From NCBI GenBank assembly GCA_003154025.1, contig PMCE01000343.1, positions 1-8,955 of the forward strand: a DNA stretch of 8,955 nucleotides. The letters are read 5' to 3'. The stretch is from Syntrophaceae bacterium (GTDB lineage Bacteria > Desulfobacterota > SM23-61). Shown here piece after piece: positions 1 to 6,252 of this stretch (its first letter is position 1; every line of letters starts with the position of its first letter). The notes under the pieces were generated by a model. The model ran no database searches, had not been told where the DNA came from, and worked only from the letters and a program-made list of their open reading frames with translations. The translations under genes and the position numbers were made by a program.

Positions 1-1
1 T

Positions 2-916
2 ACGGCGGCAGTAACTGGAGCTGTCCACATCCCAACCATGAGCAATTACTTGCCTCTGACCGCTGACCAAATCGTCGAGGACGCTGTGAAGTCCTTCGAG
101 GCGGGGGCGGCCATTGCCCATATTCACGTGCGCGACCCAGGCAACGGCAAGCCTTCCCCCAGTCCAGAGCTATTTCACGAGATCCTCAGCAAGGTCAAGA
201 AGCGGTGCAACATCATCCTGCTTCCCACCACTGGGGGGGGGATGGGGCAGACCGCCGAGGAAAAGCTCATCCCCATAAAGAATCTCAAACCGGAGATGTG
301 TTCTTTTGACCCGGCACCGTTTAACCTAGGCATGTTCCAACTCGCTCAGCGGTTCGATAAATTCAAATTCGAGTGGGAAAAGGTTTATCTGGACTTCTGC
401 AAGCGCAACGCTTTCGCCCCGACCTTCGAGGACGACCTCAAGTATGCCCAGACCTTCCTGGAAACCGACACCAAGCCGGAGTTCGAGATGTATGAGCTAG
501 GCCACATCGGTTACGTGACCTGGCTTATGGGGGAAGGACTGGTCAAGAAGCCACCCCACCTGCAATTCGTCTTTGGCCCTATGGTGGGCTGGATGACGCC
601 ATCTGTGAAACATTTGCTTCTCATGTACGAAGAAACCGTGGCCCAGCTTGGAGAGGGCAACTTCACCTGGTCTGTCGCTGGCGCGGGGAGACATCAGATA
701 CCCCTTGCAGCCACCGCCATGGCCATGGGGGCTCCAAACATCAGAGTCGGGATGGAGGACTCATTGTATGCGGGAAAGGGAAAACTGGCCACTTCCAGCG
801 CGGACCAAGTGAAGATGGCGGTCAATATCGCCAGGGAGCTTAGCCTGGAACCAGCCACCCCCGATGAAGCCCGAGCGATTCTGGGGCTAAAAGGCATAAG
901 CAAGGTAGCGTTCTGA
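2..916 (+). CDS. Beta-keto acid cleavage enzyme (BKACE, DUF849), 5'-partial
   Basis: BKACE enzymes are Zn2+-dependent and condense a beta-keto acid with acetyl-CoA to give acetoacetate and a new CoA ester; substrates range from 3-keto-5-aminohexanoate to dehydrocarnitine. The reading frame is open to the window edge, and the residues before the first ATG (38) read TAAVTGAVHIPT, the normal BKACE N-terminal strand, so the true start lies upstream and ATG 38 is internal. Counting from that ATG, the Zn-binding motif HIHVRDP has its histidines at 28 and 30. The late metal/substrate motif RVGMEDSLY supplies Glu240 and Asp241. The gene is otherwise full length (the family is about 275-310 aa). It lies 27 nt before a hydroxyacyl-CoA dehydrogenase gene, so the two probably act in sequence. 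Family assignment is firm. The substrate cannot be read from the sequence. Confidence 0.93.
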   Translation, partial: TAAVTGAVHIPTMSNYLPLTADQIVEDAVKSFEAGAAIAHIHVRDPGNGKPSPSPELFHEILSKVKKRCNIILLPTTGGGMGQTAEEKLIPIKNLKPEMCSFDPAPFNLGMFQLAQRFDKFKFEWEKVYLDFCKRNAFAPTFEDDLKYAQTFLETDTKPEFEMYELGHIGYVTWLMGEGLVKKPPHLQFVFGPMVGWMTPSVKHLLLMYEETVAQLGEGNFTWSVAGAGRHQIPLAATAMAMGAPNIRVGMEDSLYAGKGKLATSSADQVKMAVNIARELSLEPATPDEARAILGLKGISKVAF

Positions 917-929
917 GTTCGTAATTTCC

Positions 930-937
930 AAAGGGGG
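930..937 (+). promoter_or_regulatory. Ribosome binding site that sets the dehydrogenase start
   Basis: AAAGGGGG ends directly against a TTG at 938 but lies 6 nt before a GTG at 944. Normal Shine-Dalgarno spacing therefore favours GTG 944 over TTG 938 as the start of the next gene. Confidence 0.7.
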
Positions 938-943
938 TTGGCC

Positions 944-1906
944 GTGAAACTTGAACATATCAAATCCATCTCCGTGCTTGGTGCTGGGATCATGGGTCAT
1001 GGGATCGCCCAGGCCTTCCTCATGGGCGGCTATGCCGTGAAGCTCTACGACATCCAGGATTCCATCCTGGAGACGGCCAAGGCTCACATCCGCGACAATC
1101 TGGACCTTTTCTACGACGCGGGGCTGATTGAAAAGCGGGAGATAGAACCGGCACTTCAGAGATTGCTCCTGACCGCCGATTTGAGGACGGCAGCGCTCGA
1201 AAGCGATTTTATCGTGGAGGCCGCCCCCGAGATCCTGACCCTGAAACAGGAGCTGTTCCAGCGGGTGGAGGGACTTTGCCGCAAGGATACGATCATCGCG
1301 AGCAATTCCTCGTCCCTCACTCTGATGGCCATCGGGGCACGGGTGAAACGGAAAGAGCGGCTCATCATCACCCACTGGTTCAACCCTCCCCACATCGTAC
1401 CCACGGTGGAAGTGGTGAATGGGCAGAAGACCAACGACGAGACGATGGAAACGGCTTTTGCCCTTTTGGAGAAGATCAGAAAGATCCCGGTGAGGATCAA
1501 TCTGGGACTTCCGGGATTTCTGGTCAACCGGGTTCAGATGGCCATGTACCGCGAGGTATGGGACCTTTACGAAAAGGGGGTGGCGAGCGCCCAGGACATC
1601 GACAGGGCGATCCGCGGGAGCATCGGGTTCCGCCTGGCCAGCATTGGCCCCTTGCTCACAGCCGATCTGGCTGGGCTCGACCTTTCCCTCAAGGCCTATC
1701 AGAATCTAGTCCCCCAAATTCGAAGCACCAAATCGCCCCCGAAATCTTTGAAACGGTTGGTGGCTCGGGGCCATTACGGGATCAAAAGCGGCAAAGGTCT
1801 CTATGATTACGCCCTGGATTTCTCCAAGGCGGAGATGGACGAGGTGGTGAAGAAACGGGACAGGGAATTACTCAAACGGCTGAAGGACGAGTATTGGGAC
1901 AAATGA
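944..1906 (+). CDS. 3-hydroxyacyl-CoA dehydrogenase family protein
   Basis: A 320-residue NAD(P)-dependent dehydrogenase of the 3HCDH family, which oxidises a 3-hydroxyacyl group to the 3-keto form in the cytoplasm. The N-terminal Rossmann domain begins with VLGAGIMGHGIA (glycines 13, 15 and 18). SNSSSL at about 120-125 and HWFNPPH give the substrate/catalytic region, with the expected His144-Glu156 dyad (HWFNP...VEVV). GFLVNR (191-196) starts the C-terminal helical domain, which ends in the typical GIKSGKGLYDY. I choose GTG 944 rather than TTG 938 because of RBS spacing. The gene lies 27 nt after the BKACE gene, so it may form the keto substrate that BKACE cleaves. A carnitine- or other beta-hydroxy-acid dehydrogenase is possible, since those enzymes share this fold and often pair with BKACE. 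Length and motifs show no damage. Confidence 0.9.
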   Translation: MKLEHIKSISVLGAGIMGHGIAQAFLMGGYAVKLYDIQDSILETAKAHIRDNLDLFYDAGLIEKREIEPALQRLLLTADLRTAALESDFIVEAAPEILTLKQELFQRVEGLCRKDTIIASNSSSLTLMAIGARVKRKERLIITHWFNPPHIVPTVEVVNGQKTNDETMETAFALLEKIRKIPVRINLGLPGFLVNRVQMAMYREVWDLYEKGVASAQDIDRAIRGSIGFRLASIGPLLTADLAGLDLSLKAYQNLVPQIRSTKSPPKSLKRLVARGHYGIKSGKGLYDYALDFSKAEMDEVVKKRDRELLKRLKDEYWDK

Positions 1907-1915
1907 CGCGCTCTG

Positions 1916-1926
1916 AAGGAGGAGGT
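1916..1926 (+). promoter_or_regulatory. Very strong RBS in front of a dead gene
   Basis: AAGGAGGAGGT is close to a perfect anti-16S match and lies 4 nt before ATG 1931, within the 24-nt gap after the dehydrogenase stop. It shows that a third operon gene was once efficiently translated here. Confidence 0.7.
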
Positions 1927-1930
1927 CCCC

Positions 1931-2411
1931 ATGATGGTTCTGGCGCAAATTGAATTGGTTTCATCGGAGGCGAAGTGGTAAGTATGCTCCTCACCAAAGG
2001 GGAAACCCCTATGACTATTTTCCACAAAACCTCCTCGACACAACTCCTAGACGATGTGGCGAACAAGTTTCGCGTACTGCGAGGCGAACTGGGCAACTTC
2101 AGTCACATCCTGAACGCCGGACGGACGTTCACCCCTGGGGGATTTACTATCAGGGGAGCATGTTTTTAATGCCCACGGACGCCGGTCATACGGCTTCGTT
2201 CTGAGCCAACACCATGGGCACCTTCCATGTGCTCGAGGTCGCCAGGCTTTTGGATGTGCAGCAGGTGCTGTTCTCCAGCATTCCTGGGCTCTACGACTCC
2301 GGTATGCAGGGGGATGGAGTGAACGATTACACGCTCCAGCATCCTCACCTCTTCTACGGGTGCTCGCAAATTCGGCGAACTGATGGGCAGTTCTTCAAGC
2401 GCCGGAGCAGC
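1931..2411 (+). pseudogene. NAD-dependent epimerase/dehydratase, degraded
   Basis: Family-like sequence of an extended short-chain dehydrogenase (sugar epimerase / threonine dehydrogenase type) can be followed across three frames. ATG 1931 starts MMVLA. The frame then shifts near 1946-1954 inside the glycine-rich NAD loop, and IGFIGGEVVSMLLTKGE continues from 1954. RGELGNFSHILNA follows near 2076-2114. A second shift between about 2110 and 2137 leads to IYYQGSMFLMPTDAG. An in-frame TGA (2202-2204) interrupts TASF / ANTMGTFHVLEVARLL, probably a CGA-to-TGA change. VLFSSIPGLYDSGMQGDG and LFYG follow. Near 2366-2388 two compensating shifts occur: KFGELMG lies in one frame and QFFKRR in the other. 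The rest of the protein (normally 300-plus residues) is absent. The gene was the third member of the BKACE-dehydrogenase operon. It cannot give a functional product. Confidence 0.82.
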
Positions 2412-2566
2412 AGGGGCCGATGAACCGGGAGCTGGTGCGGGAGCTGTTTGGCGGAGAGAATCTGACCCTCGGGGAGGCGGTGATGAGGGCCAAGGCGGCA
2501 GTCAGTGACAGTGATACTCGGAGGACGTGGAAATTCTTTGGAGATCCAACGACAAGACTGAAATAA
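2384..2566 (+). pseudogene. C-terminal remnant of a C25/CHAT-like peptidase
   Basis: An open frame with no proper start carries MNRELVRELFGG (from ATG 2420), then TLGEAVMRAKAAVSD and RRTWKFFGDPTTRLK before TAA. The TW-x-x-FGDP-x-x-RL ending is what I know from the extreme C-terminus of gingipain (C25) and CHAT-type caspase-fold proteases, where it closes the fold; the catalytic His/Cys part is missing. It directly abuts the broken end of the epimerase pseudogene, in a different frame. The two remnants were therefore probably joined by a deletion or recombination near 2390-2415. An independent 48-residue gene starting at ATG 2420 is a less likely alternative, as no RBS is visible. Confidence 0.5.
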
Positions 2567-2804
2567 GCAGTCAGCATTCAGCTATCTATGCCCAAATCGG
2601 CATCTCTACCATTAAGTGGGAATGTACCAAGTTGGGCCTTTCATCAGGCGAAAAATAGCATAGATCGTGCCAATATGTGCAACCCAGCGAAATTCAAGGA
2701 ATGAAAAGTATATCCAAACCTCGGGTTTTGATGAAAATCCTCACCTTCCGGTGATATCATTTTACCGAAGAATTCAAAAAAGTGCCTGGGACGGGAAACT
2801 GCAT
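2567..2804. other. Gap between convergent genes; no intact gene
   Basis: AT-richer spacer where the plus-strand remnant and the minus-strand operon converge. It contains two small hairpins: ATGCC/GGCAT around a 6-nt loop at 2588-2603, and TCACC-TTCC-GGTGA at 2741-2754. Neither has a convincing T-tract, so I do not call a terminator. On the minus strand, 2740 to 2612 is open for 42 codons with protein-like composition (for example EVWIYFSFLEFRW) but has no start. It may be debris of a lost gene and I do not recognise it. Confidence 0.4.
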
Positions 2805-3125
2805 TCATGAGTCGCCTTCTTTATATTGGGCCAGAGTTGTGAAAAGATCCCCCTCGACATCTGCCCAGTACCGATCCTCAGGGGTAGGGATTTTCTTTCC
2901 GGCCAGCGCCGTGGCCAGTGTTCCCATCATTCAGCCAGCGGTTGCGGCGACAATATGGTCCAGCGTGGCGGCATGCTCTTTGTCGGGCTCGACTTTGTAA
3001 AATTTCTTGATCCCGCCGTGAACGCCATAATAAATGGGTTCGTTGAACCCTTCAATCATGGCTCTCCTGGTAGGACCTTTTTCCCTGACAATTTTGATCC
3101 GCGAGGTATGAACAATCTCTCCCAT
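2805..3125 (-). CDS. OsmC-like protein, candidate selenoprotein (Sec65), short C-terminus
   Basis: ATG at 3125 follows AAGGGAGGG at 3-nt spacing. The frame reads MGEIVHTSRIKIVREKG..., then FNEPIYYGVHGGIKKFYK and TLDHIVAATAG, where it meets TGA (2933-2931). It continues without a break as MMGTLATALAGKKIPTPEDR to a second TGA at 2807-2805. OsmC-family thiol peroxidases have a redox cysteine at about this point, before a helix of the type M-x-G-T-L-A. A TGA exactly there, with clearly homologous sequence on both sides and a downstream hairpin, reads best as selenocysteine. OsmC-like selenoproteins are known in bacteria. With Sec the product is 106 aa, against about 140 for the family. The ending after WADVEGD no longer looks like OsmC, so the C-terminal domain may be deleted. 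It is the last gene of the minus-strand operon, 59 nt after the upstream Fe-S gene. If Sec is not inserted, a 64-aa fragment results. Confidence 0.68.
2899..2918 (-). promoter_or_regulatory. Candidate bacterial SECIS hairpin for the OsmC-like gene
   Basis: On the minus strand, CTGGCCA and TGGCCGG pair (7 bp with one G-U) around the loop CGGCGC. The stem begins at the 13th nt after the TGA and the loop GG falls at nt 21-22. Known bSECIS elements have a short stem just after the UGA with guanine(s) in the apical loop at about this distance. GC-rich hairpins also occur by chance, so this is supporting rather than decisive evidence. Confidence 0.55.
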
Positions 3126-3184
3126 GGTCCCTCCCTTATTATTATGGTTGAACGTTTTCTCAAACAGCTCCCCTTCATCTCCTT

Positions 3185-4096
3185 TTAACTTATCTCGCCC
3201 TCCTTTCTCCTCTTCAATTTCTCCGGATGACAGACAACATAGCATTTGGAACAGGCGTTATAGGTGAAAGAACCCCGGGTGGCTTTGTCCCAGGGGAAGC
3301 GTTTTTCCCCCGCCAGCAGGAATTCCAGGCGGACCATCGCTGCATCGTCTTCTTCTTTGATTTTCGGCATGGGGAGGTCTGACAATGCGTAAAACCGGTC
3401 CATCATTACCATCCCGCTGCAACCCCATTGGCATCGAAGATAGGACAGCCATCCGTAGCGGTACACTTTGCCGTCCATCACGATGACACGGTCCCGGTCT
3501 TTCCGGAGAGCCTGCACAGGGCATATGGACACACAAGGCTGGGTACAGCCTTGGCACGGGTCTTCTTCAAGCATGGGATCCGGTAGGAGGGGTGCAGTCG
3601 TCAGGATCGTGATCAGCTGAACGGCCCCGCCGTATTGTGGCGTCACCAGAAATCCTCCACGTCCCAGCCGGCCCAGGCCTGCCGCCATGGCAACATGCTT
3701 ATGGGAAATCTCTCCCAGCCCTTTATCCTGATAATAGTACTGGTTTGCCGGAATCGGAAGGCTTACAAAATCGAGGTCCTCCAGAAAATTAGCCAGGTCA
3801 AGGGCCATCTCGTCCAGCCGCACCTTGGGTTCCAAGCCGGCAAAGCGGGAAAACGGCATGGGGCTGGGACCACGAAGGTGAAGCTGCTGAACCCCGCGGT
3901 TGATCCTGAACCCCATGGAAATGAGTGTCTTTGCCTCCGGAAAAAGTCTCTTCGGGTGGAGATCCGGTGGGGCGTTTTCCATCCTTTCCATAGGCGCGAC
4001 TCCCACCAGGTGGGCTCCCAAGGAAATTGCCTTCTCCTTCACCGCTCGTGTCAAATCTTCGGGCGAACTCCGATCGACCCCAGCGAAAATGCTCAT
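3185..4096 (-). CDS. QueG-like 4Fe-4S protein (epoxyqueuosine reductase/dehalogenase-like), copy 1
   Basis: A 303-residue cytoplasmic protein of the COG1600 type. These proteins combine a fold shared by epoxyqueuosine reductase and reductive dehalogenases with two 4Fe-4S clusters, and act as electron carriers or reductases. The N-terminal part has AISLGAHLVGVAP (24-35) and AAGLGRLGRGGFLVTPQYG (138-156), typical of the family. Cluster 1 is CQGCTQPCVSICP (Cys181, 184, 188, 192). Cluster 2 includes CSKCYVVCHPEK (Cys282, 285, 289). Between them lies an extra pair, RCQWGC (Cys222, 226), that is shared with the other QueG-like protein in this operon. No twin-arginine signal is present, so it is not a classical respiratory dehalogenase, and tRNA modification seems unlikely in this setting. 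ATG 4096 follows AAAAGGGAGGG. It lies 39 nt after the flavoprotein gene. A role as electron donor to the selenoproteins is my inference. Confidence 0.82.
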   Translation of the reverse strand: MSIFAGVDRSSPEDLTRAVKEKAISLGAHLVGVAPMERMENAPPDLHPKRLFPEAKTLISMGFRINRGVQQLHLRGPSPMPFSRFAGLEPKVRLDEMALDLANFLEDLDFVSLPIPANQYYYQDKGLGEISHKHVAMAAGLGRLGRGGFLVTPQYGGAVQLITILTTAPLLPDPMLEEDPCQGCTQPCVSICPVQALRKDRDRVIVMDGKVYRYGWLSYLRCQWGCSGMVMMDRFYALSDLPMPKIKEEDDAAMVRLEFLLAGEKRFPWDKATRGSFTYNACSKCYVVCHPEKLKRRKEGEIS

Positions 4097-4135
4097 CGTC
4101 CCTCCCTTTTCAGGCTAGCTTTCACTTTGGTACCC

Positions 4136-4804
4136 TTAATTATCTTTGCCGAAGCCGCGGGCCATCATATGCCCCACTTTGTGTCCCATCCGCTCACCAA
4201 GAATACGAGCCGATTTCAGAACGGAGAGCTGATTCTCGATCGGGTTGTACATCCCCTTCCCGATCCTCTCCAGCATACCGTGAGCCGCAACGACATTGCT
4301 GTACTCGCAGGCCTCCAGCGAATCCGGACAGCCCAAACAAGGATTCGCCCCTGCCGCCGTAACCCGGGCCAAGGCATTCATGCCGTTATTGCGCATAAAC
4401 TGGAGCAATGCGTCGGCAAGGCTGCCGGCCAGTTCCGCATTATTTCCGACCACTACGGCCGCGCCGATTTTCCCCCTGGCCAACTGGCGATGGTGGCGGA
4501 GGGACCAGAAGCGCTCCATCAGGGCCTTAGTTGCGGAGTCGATCATCCCCGAAAACGCCCAACCTCCGATGACCACCGCCTGAGCGGAAACGATCTTTTT
4601 CTGGAGTTCCGCCCAGTCATCCTCCAGGATGCATTTATTTTCTCGCCGGCATGCGTTGCACGCTCGGCATGGCCCCACTCGGATCTCGTGCAATCGAACC
4701 AAATCGGCGCTTAGGCGGGAAGAACGGAGAATTTCCCCAAGAATGGTTTCCACCTTGCCTCCCTTTTGCGGAGAGGCGCTGATGCCCAAAATTTTCCCCG
4801 TCAT
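4136..4804 (-). CDS. Iron-sulfur flavoprotein / NADPH-dependent FMN reductase family
   Basis: A 222-residue flavodoxin-fold protein. KILGISASPQKGGKVETIL (4-22) is the first strand and FMN-phosphate loop. The cluster CRACNACRRENKC (Cys46, 49, 52, 58) has the compact C-x2-C-x2-C-x5-C spacing of the iron-sulfur flavoproteins that bind one 4Fe-4S cluster beside FMN. DDWAELQKKIVSAQAVVIG followed by GWAFSGM is the usual second FMN-binding stretch. Cys156, 159 and 166 are additional and could be redox active. Such proteins move one or two electrons from ferredoxin or NAD(P)H to other carriers. ATG 4804 has AAAGGGG at 5-nt spacing. The gene lies 60 nt after the GrdB-like gene and 39 nt before a QueG-like gene, so it is a plausible electron shuttle for the cluster. 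The electron acceptor is unknown. Confidence 0.85.
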   Translation of the reverse strand: MTGKILGISASPQKGGKVETILGEILRSSRLSADLVRLHEIRVGPCRACNACRRENKCILEDDWAELQKKIVSAQAVVIGGWAFSGMIDSATKALMERFWSLRHHRQLARGKIGAAVVVGNNAELAGSLADALLQFMRNNGMNALARVTAAGANPCLGCPDSLEACEYSNVVAAHGMLERIGKGMYNPIENQLSVLKSARILGERMGHKVGHMMARGFGKDN

Positions 4805-4864
4805 AGGATCCCCTTTCGGTTATCAAAGTTCACACGAGCAGCAAAAACCAAGCCATATAAAAGC

Positions 4865-6085
4865 TTAACCTGCGCGAAGCCGTCCTTCTTGGCTTCGAGG
4901 AATCAGAAGCAGAGTGCCGAGCATTTTGATCAATGGGTCATTGCTCTGGAGGCAAACTTTTTGCAAGTCGAAAAGCAATCTTCCCGCTTTAGTTTCTCCC
5001 CAGAACCAGTCAGCCATTTGCCTGCTGGTTGCCTCTCCCGGTTGGGCAGCGGCACTTTCAAAATAATAGCCTTTCAAATCCTCGCTGGCCAGTTTCAGAG
5101 CCTCACCTACCGGCAATCCGGGTCTGGGGCTCGGTCTGTTCGGGTCACTGAGGAAGGCGACTAAAAACCCTGCCGCCTGCTCGATTCCCAAACCGCTCAC
5201 GCCCACCGTAGTCCGCCCCCGTTTTTGAACCGTCAAGTCATACCACGGCTTGAGGAACGCTATTTCCCTGTTGAGATCGTCCGCAAGGGTACTATCACCT
5301 GCACTATTCATTTGAGCATCAGCGAGATTGATGGGGCAAGCCCAGCCCGTCAGGTCGGCGGGGACCGGAGCTTCTTCTGAGAAATCTGCCAAAATAGGAC
5401 CAGCCGGGGCTTCCAACAAGCTCAGTGCCGCCTTGAGCACTCGCTTTTGAAAAGGCGCATCGTTCGGAACCCCTAAGGGGCGACCAAGCTCAAAGGGCAC
5501 CCAGAGGGCCCGGGGCGGTTTTATTCTTTCCGTGTGTTCGCGAATCAGACTGATCTGGGTGGTGGCCAGCCCTTCCTCTTCCAGATAATGGCTAAGCCCG
5601 CCAACGGCGCGCGTGCAGAAGGGTCAGACGGGGACTAAAAGCACTGCCTCCACTCCATCCCTTTTTAACAGAGCGGCAAGTCCTCGGGCAACCGGTTCCA
5701 TTTCCTGAGGGGTCGTGGCCCCCATAAAAGAGTAATGAAAGGCGGCAACAGATCCGATCACGCCTTCCGTGGCTAACTCTCGTAGCCGGTCCAAAGGAAA
5801 GATTACATTCAGGTCCTGCTGAAAACCTGTCCGGTCAAAGTTCACGGAGACATGGCTCATGATTAATTCATTGGCCGATAGGTCCCCGGAAATCACCCGA
5901 TAATCATTTGAACCCCAAGTAAACGGCCGGTCCCCTCGCCGGTGTAGGCCAGCCGTGGAAAGAATGGCCACCCGGCGACGGGCTAAAGGAGCTCCTGTAA
6001 CCCAGGGCTGGCTTTCAAAGGTGGGACATTCGAGATTGAGGAGGCGGGTGCGGGTTGGTTCGTTGAGCTCTGCAAGGCGTGCCAT
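4865..6085 (-). CDS. GrdB/PrdB-family reductase, selenoprotein (Sec154)
   Basis: A 406-residue member of the glycine/sarcosine/betaine/D-proline reductase selenoprotein B family, whose selenocysteine attacks the substrate carbon in reductive cleavage. The start is ATG 6085, with AAAGGGG at 6 nt, giving MARLAELNEPTRTR. Family marks include RVAILSTAGLH (38-48), DYRVISGDLS (61-70), SHVSVNFDR and the stretch VIFPLDRLRELATEGVIGSV (94-113). The frame then reads VEAVLLVPV-TGA-PFCTRAVGG. The TGA (5626-5624) stands where the family has Sec, forming U154-P-F-C157. The frame continues for 252 residues with family-like sequence (ATTQISLIREHTERI, PFELGRPLGVPND, VGVSGLGIEQAAGFLVAFL, SRQMADWFWGE). Standard gene callers would split this gene into two ORFs. 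No pyruvoyl subunit (GrdE/PrdA) or GrdC/D partner is present, so the substrate is open. Start codons upstream in the same frame (to 6214) are possible but unsupported. Confidence 0.88.
5596..5612 (-). promoter_or_regulatory. Candidate bacterial SECIS hairpin for the GrdB-like gene
   Basis: On the minus strand, GC-G-CGCC pairs with GGCG-G-GC around the loop GTT, a 6-bp stem with one internal G-G mismatch. It starts 12 nt after the TGA and the loop guanine is 19 nt from it, within the usual window. A short stem, a small loop containing G, and a position immediately 3' of the UGA match the bacterial SECIS pattern. Confidence 0.6.
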
Positions 6086-6091
6086 AATTGA

Positions 6092-6098
6092 CCCCTTT
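6092..6098 (-). promoter_or_regulatory. RBS that sets the GrdB-like start
   Basis: On the minus strand, AAAGGGG stands 6 nt before ATG 6085. The 167-nt gap to the upstream Fe-S gene is in frame and open to 6214, but no RBS precedes the upstream candidates. The family-like sequence also begins after MARLAE. Confidence 0.65.
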
Positions 6099-6252
6099 CC
6101 ATACCCTAAGTTATCTCCCTTGAGGTTCACAGGGATGCGGTCTTTAATCCTCTGTCCTTCGATTCTGCTCCAAAGGATGTAGATCCGGGCGGGCGTTCTG
6201 CAGTCTGCACCCATTCCATTTTCCGCACAGGGAGCAGGGAGAAATTTTTCTT

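Noticed and set aside
938..940. TTG start for the dehydrogenase
   Set aside because: The Shine-Dalgarno sequence touches it with no spacing, while GTG 944 has 6 nt.
2202..2204. TGA within epimerase-like sequence as a third selenocysteine codon
   Set aside because: Several frameshifts surround it, the family has no Cys here (Arg by CGA is the likely ancestor), and no fitting hairpin follows.
2741..2754. TCACC-TTCC-GGTGA hairpin as an operon terminator
   Set aside because: The stem is only 5 bp and no proper T-tract follows on either strand.
3126..3245. Longer N-terminus of the OsmC-like protein from 3245
   Set aside because: It would overlap the end of the Fe-S gene and read through the RBS; family-like sequence begins at ATG 3125.
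3635..4714. Long plus-strand open frame of 359 codons
   Set aside because: It is antisense to the Fe-S and flavoprotein genes, has no known motif, and its composition mirrors the opposite strand.
6086..6214. Upstream in-frame extension of the GrdB-like gene
   Set aside because: No RBS and no recognisable family sequence; AAAGGGG before ATG 6085 decides the start.
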